Shown here: in pieces, positions 17,611 to 26,521 of the stretch
Layout of the letters: every line of letters starts with the position of its first letter
Position numbering within the stretch: position 1 is the first letter of the stretch
Assembly (NCBI RefSeq): GCF_008124765.1
Contig: NZ_VNHS01000003.1
Location: 434,001 to 498,000, forward strand
Reading direction: 5' to 3'
Length of the DNA stretch: 64,000 bases
Origin: Paenibacillus methanolicus
GTDB lineage: Bacteria; Bacillota; Bacilli; Paenibacillales; Paenibacillaceae
Position numbers and translations under genes: made by a program
Notes under the pieces: generated by a model
What the model was told of the DNA's origin: nothing
The model's database searches: none
Seen by the model: the letters and a program-made list of their open reading frames with translations, nothing else

Positions 17611-18033
17611 TTACAGTTGATGTTCCCCTGTGCTTTGGAAAAACTCGATTGTCTCACCGCTCAGTCCCTGAACAAATGCGATACGTACCGGCGTCGGCGG
17701 CGTATTCCCCAGCACGGCATCCTTCGGCGCTACCGTCACGACGGCGCCTGCGGCAACGGCCGCTTCGACGGCGGCGTCCACGTTATCGGTGCGGAACGCG
17801 ACGTGGAAGTAGTACCCCTCCGGTTTTGGTTCATTGGAGCCTCCTGCGAATACCTCCAAATAATTACCGTCGCCGGTATCAAGCAAAACAATGCGCTTGT
17901 CGCCTTCGCCCCATGCCTGGCGCAGTTCAAAGCCTAAGCCCTCGGTATAAAAGTTGACCGTCGACTCGAAATCATTCGCTCTCAGCGCGACATGATGAAA
18001 GCCGCCGCCGCCGATTTTGTTATTTGTGCCCAC
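17611..18033 (-). CDS. VOC-family (glyoxalase/bleomycin-resistance fold) protein
   Basis: 140 residues with the paired beta-alpha-beta-beta-beta modules of the vicinal-oxygen-chelate superfamily. Metal-ligand candidates are His14 ([10 protein letters not shown]), Glu in YLEVFAGG, His in YYFHVAFRT and Glu in GETIEFFQS, so a complete divalent-metal site is plausible. Members include glyoxalase I, dioxygenases and fosfomycin/bleomycin resistance proteins, and the sequence alone does not choose among them. GTG start with AAGGAGGG upstream. First gene of a short operon with the thioredoxin-like gene. Confidence 0.85.
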   Translation of the reverse strand: MGTNNKIGGGGFHHVALRANDFESTVNFYTEGLGFELRQAWGEGDKRIVLLDTGDGNYLEVFAGGSNEPKPEGYYFHVAFRTDNVDAAVEAAVAAGAVVTVAPKDAVLGNTPPTPVRIAFVQGLSGETIEFFQSTGEHQL

Positions 18034-18368
18034 GTTGCTGTTCCCTCCTTTGGTTTGTCTACTTCCTGTCTCTACCAGTATACCTCATTGTCAATCTACG
18101 GAAAATGAATAGCCTGAAGAAAAAGATTAACTATTGCCTCCCGCTCTCCAAATACAACTATGCGAGGTTTAACAAATGATTGCGAAAGCCGCTAACAAAG
18201 CTCCTTTACGGACAGATTGCCTCAAATAGCGAGTTGTCCCGTTGTATTTTATGACATGATAAATTCGATCTCTTATATACATGGAATGGGGTATGAAGAT
18301 CAACCATGCTCATTGTTCTCCAAGTTTAAGGGGGCATTGATGATTTAACAACGGAAGGATGTTGTCGC
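18034..18368. promoter_or_regulatory. A+T-rich leader between VOC gene and orphan gene
   Basis: 335 bp, with no gene that I can support. The VOC promoter must lie at its left end. Near 18235-18263 a possible plus-strand promoter, TTGTCC, 17 bp, TGATAA, is visible. GGAAGG about 9 nt before ATG 18369 is the ribosome site of the orphan gene. Base composition shifts from G+C-rich to A+T-rich here. Confidence 0.4.
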
Positions 18369-21300
18369 ATGCCAATAAATCTAGAACAACAAATTTTCAC
18401 AAAGCCTAGCGGCAATCTTGACGATTGGGCTACCATTCGAGGAAGCAGTTTAGTTGAGGTGCAGTCAGTGGAAAGAAGAGGTATAAACGAAGGCGTTAGG
18501 GTTATTGGAGAAGTCGAAGGAAGGATAACGAATATCCTGAACGAATGGGCGGATTTGGATATTTTGGGGAAGATCTCTTTAGAAGGCAGTCTTGCTGTTC
18601 AGTTACAAACTCCATTGAATTTTTTCGATCAGATCGGGCTGGCTGCAAGAGTTCAGGCAATAGCGCGAGCTGCAATTGCGATAGGAATTGAATCTAATAT
18701 AACAGTCGGACAAATCATGAATCGTGTAACCGAAAGACCTGAAATCCAAGGCATACCGGAAAAACTATTTAGGCTCGTATTGGATGAGATTGTTCTAGAA
18801 GGTGACATACACGCGCAGGCAGCTATTGCGGTAATGGCATATGCTGATCTAATCGCGACATTTGATATATTCGATAATAAAGGCTTTGAGTTGGTATTTG
18901 ATACCGGATACGGCTTTTTGGCTGGAGGAGGCTATCGTACTTATCTGAAAGCCAATATAGGGAATCCCCAAAGGATGGTACAGCGGCTCTTTGATCTTTT
19001 TATTTTTGAAATTATGAATGAGGTTAAGGCAATGGGTCTCTCGGGCGACAGTCTTCTTCAATTAGAATTTCTGTTTAGGATGGTTTCTCGTCTCTCCTAC
19101 GATCTAGGGTTAAGATTGCGATTCAGCAGCCAATCTACATTAGGCGATGAGTTAAGAAAGACAATTCTTGAAACCTTTATTGCTGAGGGACAATGGTGGT
19201 TTTATCGGAGAATCTCTCAATTTCTAAGTGTTGTTATACGTAATATTCTTAGAAATAACAATCTAGGATCAGCAGATATAGAGGCATTTTTACGTCTAAT
19301 GGATTCAGTCCCTATGGAATTAAATCAATTGAGGAGCTTCAATCAGACATTTGCCAGCTACGTGGATTTAATTACACCCGAGATTCCTTCTAATTTACAG
19401 AACGACTGGTTACAAAACATTTCCGCATTATGGGCTAGTTTATCGTTAACAGAGTCGTTGTCACGAAGTTTCTCAAGCGGAGGTTTATTCATTACGGACC
19501 CTAAGGTTGTAACTCCTATTCCCGATCGAATCCGTATCTGGATCAACTCGAGCCTACAAAAACCAATCAACGAAGAGTTAATCCTATCCGATTTGATGAA
19601 TTATCTTCTAGACGCACCGCTATCCCTACTGCTAGAAAGGGAAAGTCAAGTACTGACTTTCATCACCATATTTAGAGACCTCTTTAATGGCACACCTCGT
19701 GACGTTACTCGAGGATTGCTTACTTACATCTCGAACTCAATTCCACCGAGTAGTTCGAATATGCAGTCCATACATTCTAATCTTACCAAGATAGTAGAAA
19801 GACAATTCAGTAGTCAAATTCAAGAAAGCATCAAAGAACGTTTTGCTCGACAACAAGAAGTATCCATATTATTGGAAGCGTCATTATTCCCCATGATAGA
19901 GATTATCGTTAAACATGCTTTGACTTCTGTAATGAACGAAAATTATCGAGATGAAAATCAGAGAGAAATTTTGATGGAAGGCATATCGTCGGCTTTGCTT
20001 CCGCTTGTCGGTCGTCCTTTAATTCTCCTGAGCGAGACCGTTCTAAAGATCGTACACGAGCAAATTCCAAACAAACTGATTGCGACAGCGAACCAATTAA
20101 ATAAAGATCAGGTTGCTCGATCAATTAATACGTTGATCCTTAAATATGGCGGGGGTCTATTCCCCGACTTTAATATATGGTTTCGTCCCTTACAAAGTGC
20201 TTTAAGAGCAGTGGGCCAAGTTCTAAAACAACCTTTCATATCTCAGGGCATTTACGATAGCTTGAAAGGAATATTTACACCAATTGGCGCTGATCAGACA
20301 GACAGATACCGAGTAGATCCATATATGATGCGATTACAGAACCCTCAGTTTATTCCTCGGCAAAATGAATTGATTGCCTTGACGACAAGCATTGCGAATA
20401 TCATGTTTAACCGAATGTCAAATTACAGCAGCATCATGATACGTGAACTCATTAAGGCTTTCGTTGAATATTTACAGGAACTGGTCGCGAGTATCGTACG
20501 TGAATTGCAAAGATCGGTTGATCGAATGAGAGAACGTTTAGTTGAGTTCGGGGTTAATCTGCTCGTAGACGCGCTAGTAGGGATATACGTTAAACAAGCG
20601 AGCATTGTATTAAAAAGAACAGGTTTATATAGCAGAGCACCCAGAAAAGTAAAGGAATTGCTTGAAGGTCAGTTAGCGGGAGCCGTTCGCGGAGCGCTTC
20701 GCGGTGTCCTGTCCCCCATCAGCCGTTCACTTGAATCGTGGAAGTTGAGCGCGAACATCTTTTTGAATTTGTTGCGAGACGATAAATTGTCCGAGTTGTT
20801 GCTTTCACAATTAACACTTAATAGCCTGAACAAACATTTGACATCTACATTGAGGGGCAGACTCGGCATACCGCTTGAAATAAGCGTGAGATTTCTTGGT
20901 AAGCGATATAGCGTGGATCTTGGCGAGATTTTTTTGCCATATACTCAAATTATACCAGTGGTTATGCAAAACCTTAAAAGATTTAATTTCACCCCTCATT
21001 ATGGAGGCGATATTGGAGAATCCAATTATGGCGTTTGGCAACGATTACTTACTAATCTTATTAGAGATACCGCTCGATTAATTGAAGCGTATAGTTTTGG
21101 AAGCTCGAGAAGCCTCTCTGCGGATATTAGAAATACTATGGTTATCAGCCAAGCCTCTAATTTGGGAAGCTCAAGAATTCTCGCTCCGGATGTCAGGAAT
21201 ATTCTAGTTATCCGCCAACCTTCAAACACTCCGCGTTCTTTAGAAATGATCATTCATAATTCTAATCGGCAACAAGTTAACTATCGTCGTATCCCCATCG

Positions 21301-21506
21301 ATACCGACACGACCATTTTTCTTAATAAGAAAGTAGTTCTCTTTGACACGGTAACGAACAATGAGAACAGTCAAGATAGTCAAGCTTCAGAAGGAAGCAT
21401 TGTTCAGCGGACTTTTAATGAGGAGGAATTGAAAAAGGGTGTAAATACACTATCTATTCGCAATTCAAGGCGCAACGCTCATCCAGATGTCTCCTTTCAA
21501 GTTTGA
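18369..21506 (+). CDS. Unknown 1045-residue cysteine-free protein
   Basis: I do not recognise this protein. It has no signal peptide, no obvious transmembrane anchor and no catalytic or nucleotide-binding motif. I find no cysteine in 1045 residues. Most of it looks alpha-helical and amphipathic, with aliphatic stretches (IGLAARVQAIARAAIAIGI at about 89-107; AQAAIAVMAYADLIATFDIF) and a basic, probably coiled segment at about 697-730 (VRELQRSVDRMRERLVEF). Near the C-terminus a 22-residue unit is duplicated (911-954). A polar tail follows (NNENSQDSQASEGSIV). Codon use is visibly A+T-richer than in all neighbours, suggesting acquisition or a different expression regime. It stands alone, between a leader and a strong bidirectional hairpin. 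A structural or membrane-active role is possible but only a guess. Confidence 0.85.
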   Translation: MPINLEQQIFTKPSGNLDDWATIRGSSLVEVQSVERRGINEGVRVIGEVEGRITNILNEWADLDILGKISLEGSLAVQLQTPLNFFDQIGLAARVQAIARAAIAIGIESNITVGQIMNRVTERPEIQGIPEKLFRLVLDEIVLEGDIHAQAAIAVMAYADLIATFDIFDNKGFELVFDTGYGFLAGGGYRTYLKANIGNPQRMVQRLFDLFIFEIMNEVKAMGLSGDSLLQLEFLFRMVSRLSYDLGLRLRFSSQSTLGDELRKTILETFIAEGQWWFYRRISQFLSVVIRNILRNNNLGSADIEAFLRLMDSVPMELNQLRSFNQTFASYVDLITPEIPSNLQNDWLQNISALWASLSLTESLSRSFSSGGLFITDPKVVTPIPDRIRIWINSSLQKPINEELILSDLMNYLLDAPLSLLLERESQVLTFITIFRDLFNGTPRDVTRGLLTYISNSIPPSSSNMQSIHSNLTKIVERQFSSQIQESIKERFARQQEVSILLEASLFPMIEIIVKHALTSVMNENYRDENQREILMEGISSALLPLVGRPLILLSETVLKIVHEQIPNKLIATANQLNKDQVARSINTLILKYGGGLFPDFNIWFRPLQSALRAVGQVLKQPFISQGIYDSLKGIFTPIGADQTDRYRVDPYMMRLQNPQFIPRQNELIALTTSIANIMFNRMSNYSSIMIRELIKAFVEYLQELVASIVRELQRSVDRMRERLVEFGVNLLVDALVGIYVKQASIVLKRTGLYSRAPRKVKELLEGQLAGAVRGALRGVLSPISRSLESWKLSANIFLNLLRDDKLSELLLSQLTLNSLNKHLTSTLRGRLGIPLEISVRFLGKRYSVDLGEIFLPYTQIIPVVMQNLKRFNFTPHYGGDIGESNYGVWQRLLTNLIRDTARLIEAYSFGSSRSLSADIRNTMVISQASNLGSSRILAPDVRNILVIRQPSNTPRSLEMIIHNSNRQQVNYRRIPIDTDTTIFLNKKVVLFDTVTNNENSQDSQASEGSIVQRTFNEEELKKGVNTLSIRNSRRNAHPDVSFQV
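21099..21230 (+). repeat. Tandem 66-bp repeat inside the orphan gene
   Basis: Codons 911-932 (GSSRSLSADIRNTMVIS...) and 933-954 (GSSRILAPDVRNILVIR...) are consecutive, in-frame copies with the pattern GSSRxLxxDhRNxhVIxQxSN. A third degenerate copy (PRSLEMIIHNSN) follows. The DNA copies share GGAAGCTC. This points to a short repeated structural element. Confidence 0.75.
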
Positions 21507-21629
21507 AACAAGCAACGGCAGCTTCATCACTTGGCGGGAGAAACCGTCCTGTTGATGCGGATTGAACAGGCGGGACGAGAAGCGCGTCTTATCCGAAGCT
21601 TGTGAAGTAAACAGGGCATGTCGAGCAGT

Positions 21630-21675
21630 AAAGAAAGGACATCTCGAAGGCAATGCTTCGAAATGTCCTTTCTTT
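21630..21675. terminator. Long bidirectional hairpin terminator
   Basis: A 20-bp stem (AAAGAAAGGACAT... with its complement ...ATGTCCTTTCTTT, one mismatch) and a 6-nt loop lies between the convergent orphan gene and nucleoside hydrolase gene. The stem ends in A/T-rich arms on both sides, so it can terminate in either direction. Confidence 0.8.
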
Positions 21676-21760
21676 AGCCGGTTCTCTACGCGTTCAGGTG
21701 CAACATGCGCGGATTCAGGACGTCTTCCAGGCTTGCTTGTAGGGTCCTGGCTGACCGCCA

Positions 21761-22669
21761 TCAGATAAGCTTACGGAACAGATCCCTAAAAATCGGGTCC
21801 CGTTCCACATGCCGCACATAACGGATCAAATGCCGCGTACCGTCTTGGCTCCAACGCGCGGCATCGGAGAGGATCGGGCTCGCTACCAGTACGCTAGGCG
21901 TATGCTCGTCGTCAACAAGATACGCGATGGCCGCTAGGTCCCAGATGACGCGCGAGTACGCGAAGTGGTCCGAATGACAATTCCGGAACGTCTCATGCAA
22001 ATAGGCGCCGATCACGCCCGCGTCCTTCACATAGGCTTCGATCTCCGCAAGCGTCGTCTTCAGATTCGAGGCGGCTCCATGGCATGGAACCAAGACGAGC
22101 GGAACTCCGCTATCCAACATGACGCGCGCCGCATGAATGTCTTGTTCCAAGTTGAATTCGCGGGTATCGGGCCAATGCAGGGCATGGCCGCCGAGCCAAA
22201 CCACGACAATGTTCTCGATGATGTCGGGATTCATGAGAATCGCGGAGGCCACGTTCGTGATCGCTCCGATCGCCACGACGTACAATGGATCTTCAGGCGA
22301 GGAAGACAATGCGCGTTCGATCAAATTACGAGCTCCTTCGCTTTCAACCGGTATTTCGGGTCCGGGCAAATAACGATCGGAGCCAAGGTAGACCGGAACT
22401 TCGGTACGATTCATCAGCTTTAAAATTTTATGAAGCTCTTCGTAACTTTTCCTCATGCCGTCATGCGGACCGGTCGACAGGTCGTTATGGAAAGGGGCCG
22501 CATAAAAAGCCTCCACTTGCAGACGCTCCGACGATTGCAAGGCATACACGACGGCAAATTGATCATCGATCTCATTAAACGTATCGGTGTCCAGCACCAT
22601 GCGAAGCTTTCCTTTTTTGGGCTGTAAACGCTGAATACGCCGCTCTTCCGAAATGATGGGATATTTCAT
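21761..22669 (-). CDS. Inosine/uridine-preferring nucleoside hydrolase family protein
   Basis: 302 residues, cytoplasmic. The calcium-site signature is seen as DTDTFNEIDDQFAV (Asp27, Asp29, Asp35, Asp36), a variant of the canonical DTDxGxDDxxA, with residues inserted between the aspartates. Further family features are AIGAITNVASAI and WDLAAIAYLV near the C-terminus (the usual WDxxA). Members hydrolyse the N-glycosidic bond of ribonucleosides to free base and ribose, though divergent members act on other N-ribosides. It is divergent from the AraC regulator at 22832, its likely controller. Released ribose could enter metabolism through RbsK encoded at 56558. Confidence 0.88.
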   Translation of the reverse strand: MKYPIISEERRIQRLQPKKGKLRMVLDTDTFNEIDDQFAVVYALQSSERLQVEAFYAAPFHNDLSTGPHDGMRKSYEELHKILKLMNRTEVPVYLGSDRYLPGPEIPVESEGARNLIERALSSSPEDPLYVVAIGAITNVASAILMNPDIIENIVVVWLGGHALHWPDTREFNLEQDIHAARVMLDSGVPLVLVPCHGAASNLKTTLAEIEAYVKDAGVIGAYLHETFRNCHSDHFAYSRVIWDLAAIAYLVDDEHTPSVLVASPILSDAARWSQDGTRHLIRYVRHVERDPIFRDLFRKLI

Positions 22670-22831
22670 AAGACAGCTCCTCGTCCGAAAATTTTATGAT
22701 GATCTGGTTTCCGTTTCGCGCTCCCTCACCGGATCTGCTACTATTTTAAGGCCTGCCATGCTATATTTTTATCATGTTTCGGCTTCTTTTTTATAGGATT
22801 CGGCTAAAGTATGCGGAAGGGAACCGCCACC

Positions 22832-23578
22832 ATGAATGGACGATTGGATTTCCTGTTTCATACGAAACACGCACGCCACGTTACGGTTGCCCCTCATCGG
22901 CATCAATGCCATGAATTGGTATATTACCTAAGCGGCAGCGGTACGACTCGAATCGGAGAGGTCACCTATTCGTTCCAACCGAACACATTTGCGCTCATAC
23001 GCCCCCACACCCTCCATGACGAGAGGCGCGATACGGAGACGGAAGTGATTTTTATCGGGTTTCAACCAGAACCAGACTTGCATCCGTTGCGGGAAGGTTT
23101 ATATGCGGATTACGAAGATAGCCCGATCACGGGCTATTTGCGAGCGATGGGCCTTGAAATGAAAACGAAACGCTCCTACTATGCCGCCAAACTGAATCTT
23201 CTTGTCAGCGAATTGATGATTGAAGTGCTTCGGATGGACGACTTCCCCTCCGCCGAGTCTACCGTGAACAAGATCCTCTATGCCAAAAACTACATGGACG
23301 AGAATTATAGCCAGAAGATCGGCGTCGAGACGTTAGCTCAGCTTGTCGGCTACAGCTATGATCGATTCCGGCACCTTTTCAAAGAGAAATACGGACTCTC
23401 CCCGATCACCTACTTAATGTCCAAACGCTTTGAGGCCGCCAAACGCCTGCTCATGCAAACAAACCTTCCAATCTCCGCGGTTTCCAATGTTTGCGGGTTT
23501 GCCAACGATGCACAGTTCTGCTCGCTTTTTAAACAGGCTACCGGCCTCACGCCCCGACAATTTCGCGTGCGGGGTTAA
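22832..23578 (+). CDS. AraC-family transcriptional regulator with cupin sensor
   Basis: 248 residues from ATG 22832, preferred over ATG 22811 because AAGGGA lies 9 nt before it. The N-terminal cupin (APHRHQCHELVYYLSGSGTTRIG) carries His residues typical of sugar-sensing AraC proteins. The C-terminal double HTH spans about 150-246 (KIGVETLAQLVGYSYDRFRHLFKEKYG; ISAVSNVCGFANDAQFCSLFKQATG). It is transcribed away from the nucleoside hydrolase gene across a 162-bp region. Regulation of that gene is the simplest inference; ligand unknown. Confidence 0.9.
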   Translation: MNGRLDFLFHTKHARHVTVAPHRHQCHELVYYLSGSGTTRIGEVTYSFQPNTFALIRPHTLHDERRDTETEVIFIGFQPEPDLHPLREGLYADYEDSPITGYLRAMGLEMKTKRSYYAAKLNLLVSELMIEVLRMDDFPSAESTVNKILYAKNYMDENYSQKIGVETLAQLVGYSYDRFRHLFKEKYGLSPITYLMSKRFEAAKRLLMQTNLPISAVSNVCGFANDAQFCSLFKQATGLTPRQFRVRG

Positions 23579-23622
23579 AGGGCAAAAGGAAGCCGCCCCT
23601 ATATTCAGAAAGCCAATAATAA

Positions 23623-23647
23623 GAACGGCCGGCGAGCCGAACCGTTC
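23623..23647. terminator. Hairpin terminator between AraC gene and lasso exporter gene
   Basis: GAACGG/CCGTTC enclose an inner CGGC/GCCG stem. On the minus strand TTATTATT follows, so it ends the lasso operon. It may also serve the convergent AraC gene. Confidence 0.6.
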
Positions 23648-23664
23648 ATCGCAACCGATAGGGC

Positions 23665-25464
23665 TTAGCCGGCCTCCGTTCTACCAAGCATCATGTCGAA
23701 CGTCCCGCCGATATCGCCGGCTAATTCGCGGTATCCCCCTTGCTGAACGATCCGGCCGTTCTCCATGACGACGACCTGATCCGCGCCGCGGATCGTCGAC
23801 AGCCGATGCGCGATGACGACGATCGTCATCTTGCCATGGAGACGTTCGAGCGCTTCCTGGATCAGCGCCTCGTTCTCGCCATCCAGCGCGCTTGTCGCCT
23901 CATCCAGAATCAGAATGGCGGGCCGCCGCAGAATCGCTCTGGCCAGTACGATCCGCTGACGTTCCCCGCCGGATAAGCGGGCGCCCCGATCCCCGAGAAC
24001 GGTATCGAGACCGTCCGTCAGACGGCGGACGAAGCGATCCGCCGCCGCGAAGCGCAGCGCTTCCCACATCTCCTCTTCGGAGGCTTCCGGAGCAGCGGCC
24101 GACAGATTGTCGCGGATGCTGGCGTGAAACAAGAACGGATCCTGCGAGACATAGCCCACCGACCGGCGCAGCGCCAGCGCATCCGCTTCGGTCAGGGGCT
24201 TGCCGTCGATCAGAACCTCGCCGCGCTCCGGGACGGCAAGCCCGACGAGAACGTCGACCAGGGTGCTCTTGCCCGCTCCCGACTGGCCGACGATGGCCGT
24301 CGTGCCGGCCGCTGGGATGAAGAGACGGATATCTTCGAGCGAGTAAGCGGAGGCATCCGCATCATAACGATAATAGACGCCGCTGCATGCGATGCCCAGC
24401 TGAATCGCCGCCGGGCCCGCTTCGTCCTGTTCCTTCTCTACGTCCATCGACTGGACGCCCGCCAATTCCGACTGCAAGTCGGCCAGCGCCTTGAACGCGG
24501 GAAGCGATTGAGCCAGCTGCTCCGCGCCGGACTGCAGCGACTGGAACTTCGGCCATAGGCGCGAGAAGATGATCAGAATCAGGGCGAGCTTCTCCGCCTG
24601 GACGTGCAGCAGGGCAAGCGCCGCATACGCGAACAGCGCGATCAGCAGAGCGGACGCCGCTTTGTAGGCGAAGCGCGACTTGGCCTGCACGGTCGAGAAG
24701 TCGACCATATTCCGCTCCATCCGGCCGCACAGCTCCTGGAACCAGCCGTAATGCTGGCGTTCCATGCCGCCGCTCTTGATTTCTTTCATGCCGCCCAGAT
24801 GGTCGGTCAGCCCGGCCAAGTACAGCTGCATGAGCGACGTCGTCGCTTCCCCGATCCGCCGGGACTTACGCGTATACCGGCGTGCGAACAGCGCCAGCAG
24901 CAGTCCGCCGCAGAGTACGCCGACCGTCAATTCGACCGACAGCCACAGCGCCAGACCGAGCTGGACGAGCGTAAACAGCAGCGTCATGGCCTGCTGGAGG
25001 AACAAGGTGACCCCATAGCTGACCCGGGATAGCTCGCCCGTCAAGTAATGGATAAAGTCGGACCGGCGCTGCTTCAGAAAAAAAGACCAATCCGCCTGCA
25101 GCAACGCGCGGTAGAAATCTTGGCGAAGCTGGCGGATAAATCCCTGCTCGATCTGCTCGCTCAAGATGCTGAGCCGGCGCTGCAGCTCGGCCTGGCCGGT
25201 CAGAATCGCCGCGAACATCGCGAGCGCAGCGGGCAGGCCTATCCCATCCGGCAGCTCGCGGAGGGGAGCCGGCATGAGAAGCGGCAGCGATAACCCATCG
25301 GATGCGGCGGACCCGGCCAGCCCCGCCAGCGTGAGCAGCGGGAGGAGCAGGAAGATCCCCGCTCCTTCGAGCAGGCTGGCGGCCAGCATGCCGGCCATGC
25401 TCAGATACAGCTTCAGTCCCGCGAATTGCCGCAGCTTGCGGACATAAACGAATAACTCCTTCAA
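23665..25464 (-). CDS. Lasso-peptide ABC exporter (fused permease-ATPase), D protein
   Basis: 599 residues. An N-terminal six-helix exporter domain (about 1-320; LYLSMAGMLAASLLEGAGIFLLLPLLTLAGL) is followed by an ATPase domain with Walker A IVGQSGAGKSTLVDVL, signature LSGGERQRIVLARAIL and Walker B ILILDEATSALD. It forms a homodimer that pumps peptide or lipid out. TTG at 25464 is chosen over GTG 25500: it has GAGGAGG 8 nt upstream and does not overlap the kinase gene. Being last in an operon with lasso cyclase, precursor and kinase genes, it should export the modified lasso peptide and give self-immunity. Confidence 0.92.
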   Translation of the reverse strand: MKELFVYVRKLRQFAGLKLYLSMAGMLAASLLEGAGIFLLLPLLTLAGLAGSAASDGLSLPLLMPAPLRELPDGIGLPAALAMFAAILTGQAELQRRLSILSEQIEQGFIRQLRQDFYRALLQADWSFFLKQRRSDFIHYLTGELSRVSYGVTLFLQQAMTLLFTLVQLGLALWLSVELTVGVLCGGLLLALFARRYTRKSRRIGEATTSLMQLYLAGLTDHLGGMKEIKSGGMERQHYGWFQELCGRMERNMVDFSTVQAKSRFAYKAASALLIALFAYAALALLHVQAEKLALILIIFSRLWPKFQSLQSGAEQLAQSLPAFKALADLQSELAGVQSMDVEKEQDEAGPAAIQLGIACSGVYYRYDADASAYSLEDIRLFIPAAGTTAIVGQSGAGKSTLVDVLVGLAVPERGEVLIDGKPLTEADALALRRSVGYVSQDPFLFHASIRDNLSAAAPEASEEEMWEALRFAAADRFVRRLTDGLDTVLGDRGARLSGGERQRIVLARAILRRPAILILDEATSALDGENEALIQEALERLHGKMTIVVIAHRLSTIRGADQVVVMENGRIVQQGGYRELAGDIGGTFDMMLGRTEAG

Positions 25465-25477
25465 TTGGGCGTCCTCC

Positions 25478-26407
25478 TCAGCTGCCGGATACCGCGCCAC
25501 GGATACGGTCGACGAGCTCGTAAGCCGTGAAGCCCGGTCCCGCAGGCCTTCTTAAGCGATAGACCGGAATTTGGCCGGCCAGCCGCGCAATGGCGCGGAA
25601 GTGCCACGAATCCTCCCCGAACTGCGGAATGAGGAACTGACGGAACGTATGCATCCGCAACACCGGCAGCGGCGCAAGACCCGTGTACGGCGCCAGCTCG
25701 ATCTCCTCCTCCTCGGCCTTGGCAAGTTCGAAGACGCCGGCCAGCGGCATCGGTTCCGCGCAGAACCTCGAGCGGACCGGCACGGCATATTTGGTCTCGT
25801 AGAGCGTTTCGAAGCTCCGTCCATCAAGTCCGAACCTGTCGAGGCTTTGCTGCCACAGCTTCTGCTGCGGATAGGCGGGCTGCACGACCGGGTGGCCATG
25901 AGGGCCGTCCTGCGATACCGCGATGACATCGTCGCTCAGCAGCATGTGGCCCCGCTCGACAAACGCCTTCGCCAGCGTCGATTTGCCTGCGCCGGAATCC
26001 CCGACGATCGCGTAGGCCCGGCCGTCGATGAGAACGGCGCTGCCATGAAGCGGAAGCGTCTTGCGCTGGATCAGGATGGTGCCCATACAGGTGCCGAGCA
26101 CATAGAGACGACGTGCCGTCTCCTCCGAGCCGGGCAGCGGAGAGACGCGGATCTCCCGCCCTCCGCTCACGCTGAAGATGGCGATGTCCGGCACGTAGAA
26201 CAATAACCGGTCCGGAAGAAACGCGTAATAGTCTTCGGGCGCTTCGTGCTCCCTCCACACTTGTTCCAGATCCTCCAGACGGATGTCGACGTCCGCCCAA
26301 TCCGGCTCCTGCGGCTTGCCCGGAAGGAGCTCCGGAAGTTCGATTTCGCTTGCGATTCGGAGGCCGAAAGACTCGTACACCTTCCTCTGCCGAATGTTCG
26401 TTTCCAT
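25478..26407 (-). CDS. HPr-kinase-like lasso-peptide kinase (K protein)
   Basis: 309 residues. The C-terminal half resembles HPr kinase/phosphorylase. HGSAVLIDG precedes the Walker A GDSGAGKSTLAKAF (Gly136-Lys142-Ser143-Thr144), and LLSDDVIAV (158-166) is the catalytic Asp pair region. The N-terminal half is unlike HPr kinase, as in the lasso-associated homologues. Relatives in paeninodin-type clusters (PadeK, ThcoK) phosphorylate the side chain of the precursor's C-terminal Ser. The precursor encoded just upstream does end in Ser42, so the same role is inferred. ATG 26407 has AAGGGGG upstream. It follows the precursor gene after a 114-bp spacer with a 15-bp hairpin. Confidence 0.9.
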   Translation of the reverse strand: METNIRQRKVYESFGLRIASEIELPELLPGKPQEPDWADVDIRLEDLEQVWREHEAPEDYYAFLPDRLLFYVPDIAIFSVSGGREIRVSPLPGSEETARRLYVLGTCMGTILIQRKTLPLHGSAVLIDGRAYAIVGDSGAGKSTLAKAFVERGHMLLSDDVIAVSQDGPHGHPVVQPAYPQQKLWQQSLDRFGLDGRSFETLYETKYAVPVRSRFCAEPMPLAGVFELAKAEEEEIELAPYTGLAPLPVLRMHTFRQFLIPQFGEDSWHFRAIARLAGQIPVYRLRRPAGPGFTAYELVDRIRGAVSGS

Positions 26408-26459
26408 GATGATCCCCCTTTTTCGTTGGCTGGACAGCCCTCCGCCTCGTTTCCTACGG

Positions 26460-26502
26460 GAAACAGACCCTTATACGCTTCGCATGCATAAGGGTCTGTT
26501 TC
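26460..26502 (-). terminator. 15-bp hairpin after the lasso precursor gene
   Basis: Perfect 15-bp inverted repeat GAAACAGACCCTTAT / ATAAGGGTCTGTTTC with a 13-nt loop, 19 bp beyond the precursor stop. No long T-run follows on the minus strand, so partial termination or 3'-end stabilisation of the precursor message is likely. Either would favour precursor over kinase and exporter. Confidence 0.7.
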
Positions 26503-26521
26503 TCATACTAAAAGAGCAGTA

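Noticed and set aside
21465-21768. Frames on both strands over the hairpin after the orphan gene
   Set aside because: They arise from the 20-bp inverted repeat itself and have no ribosome site.
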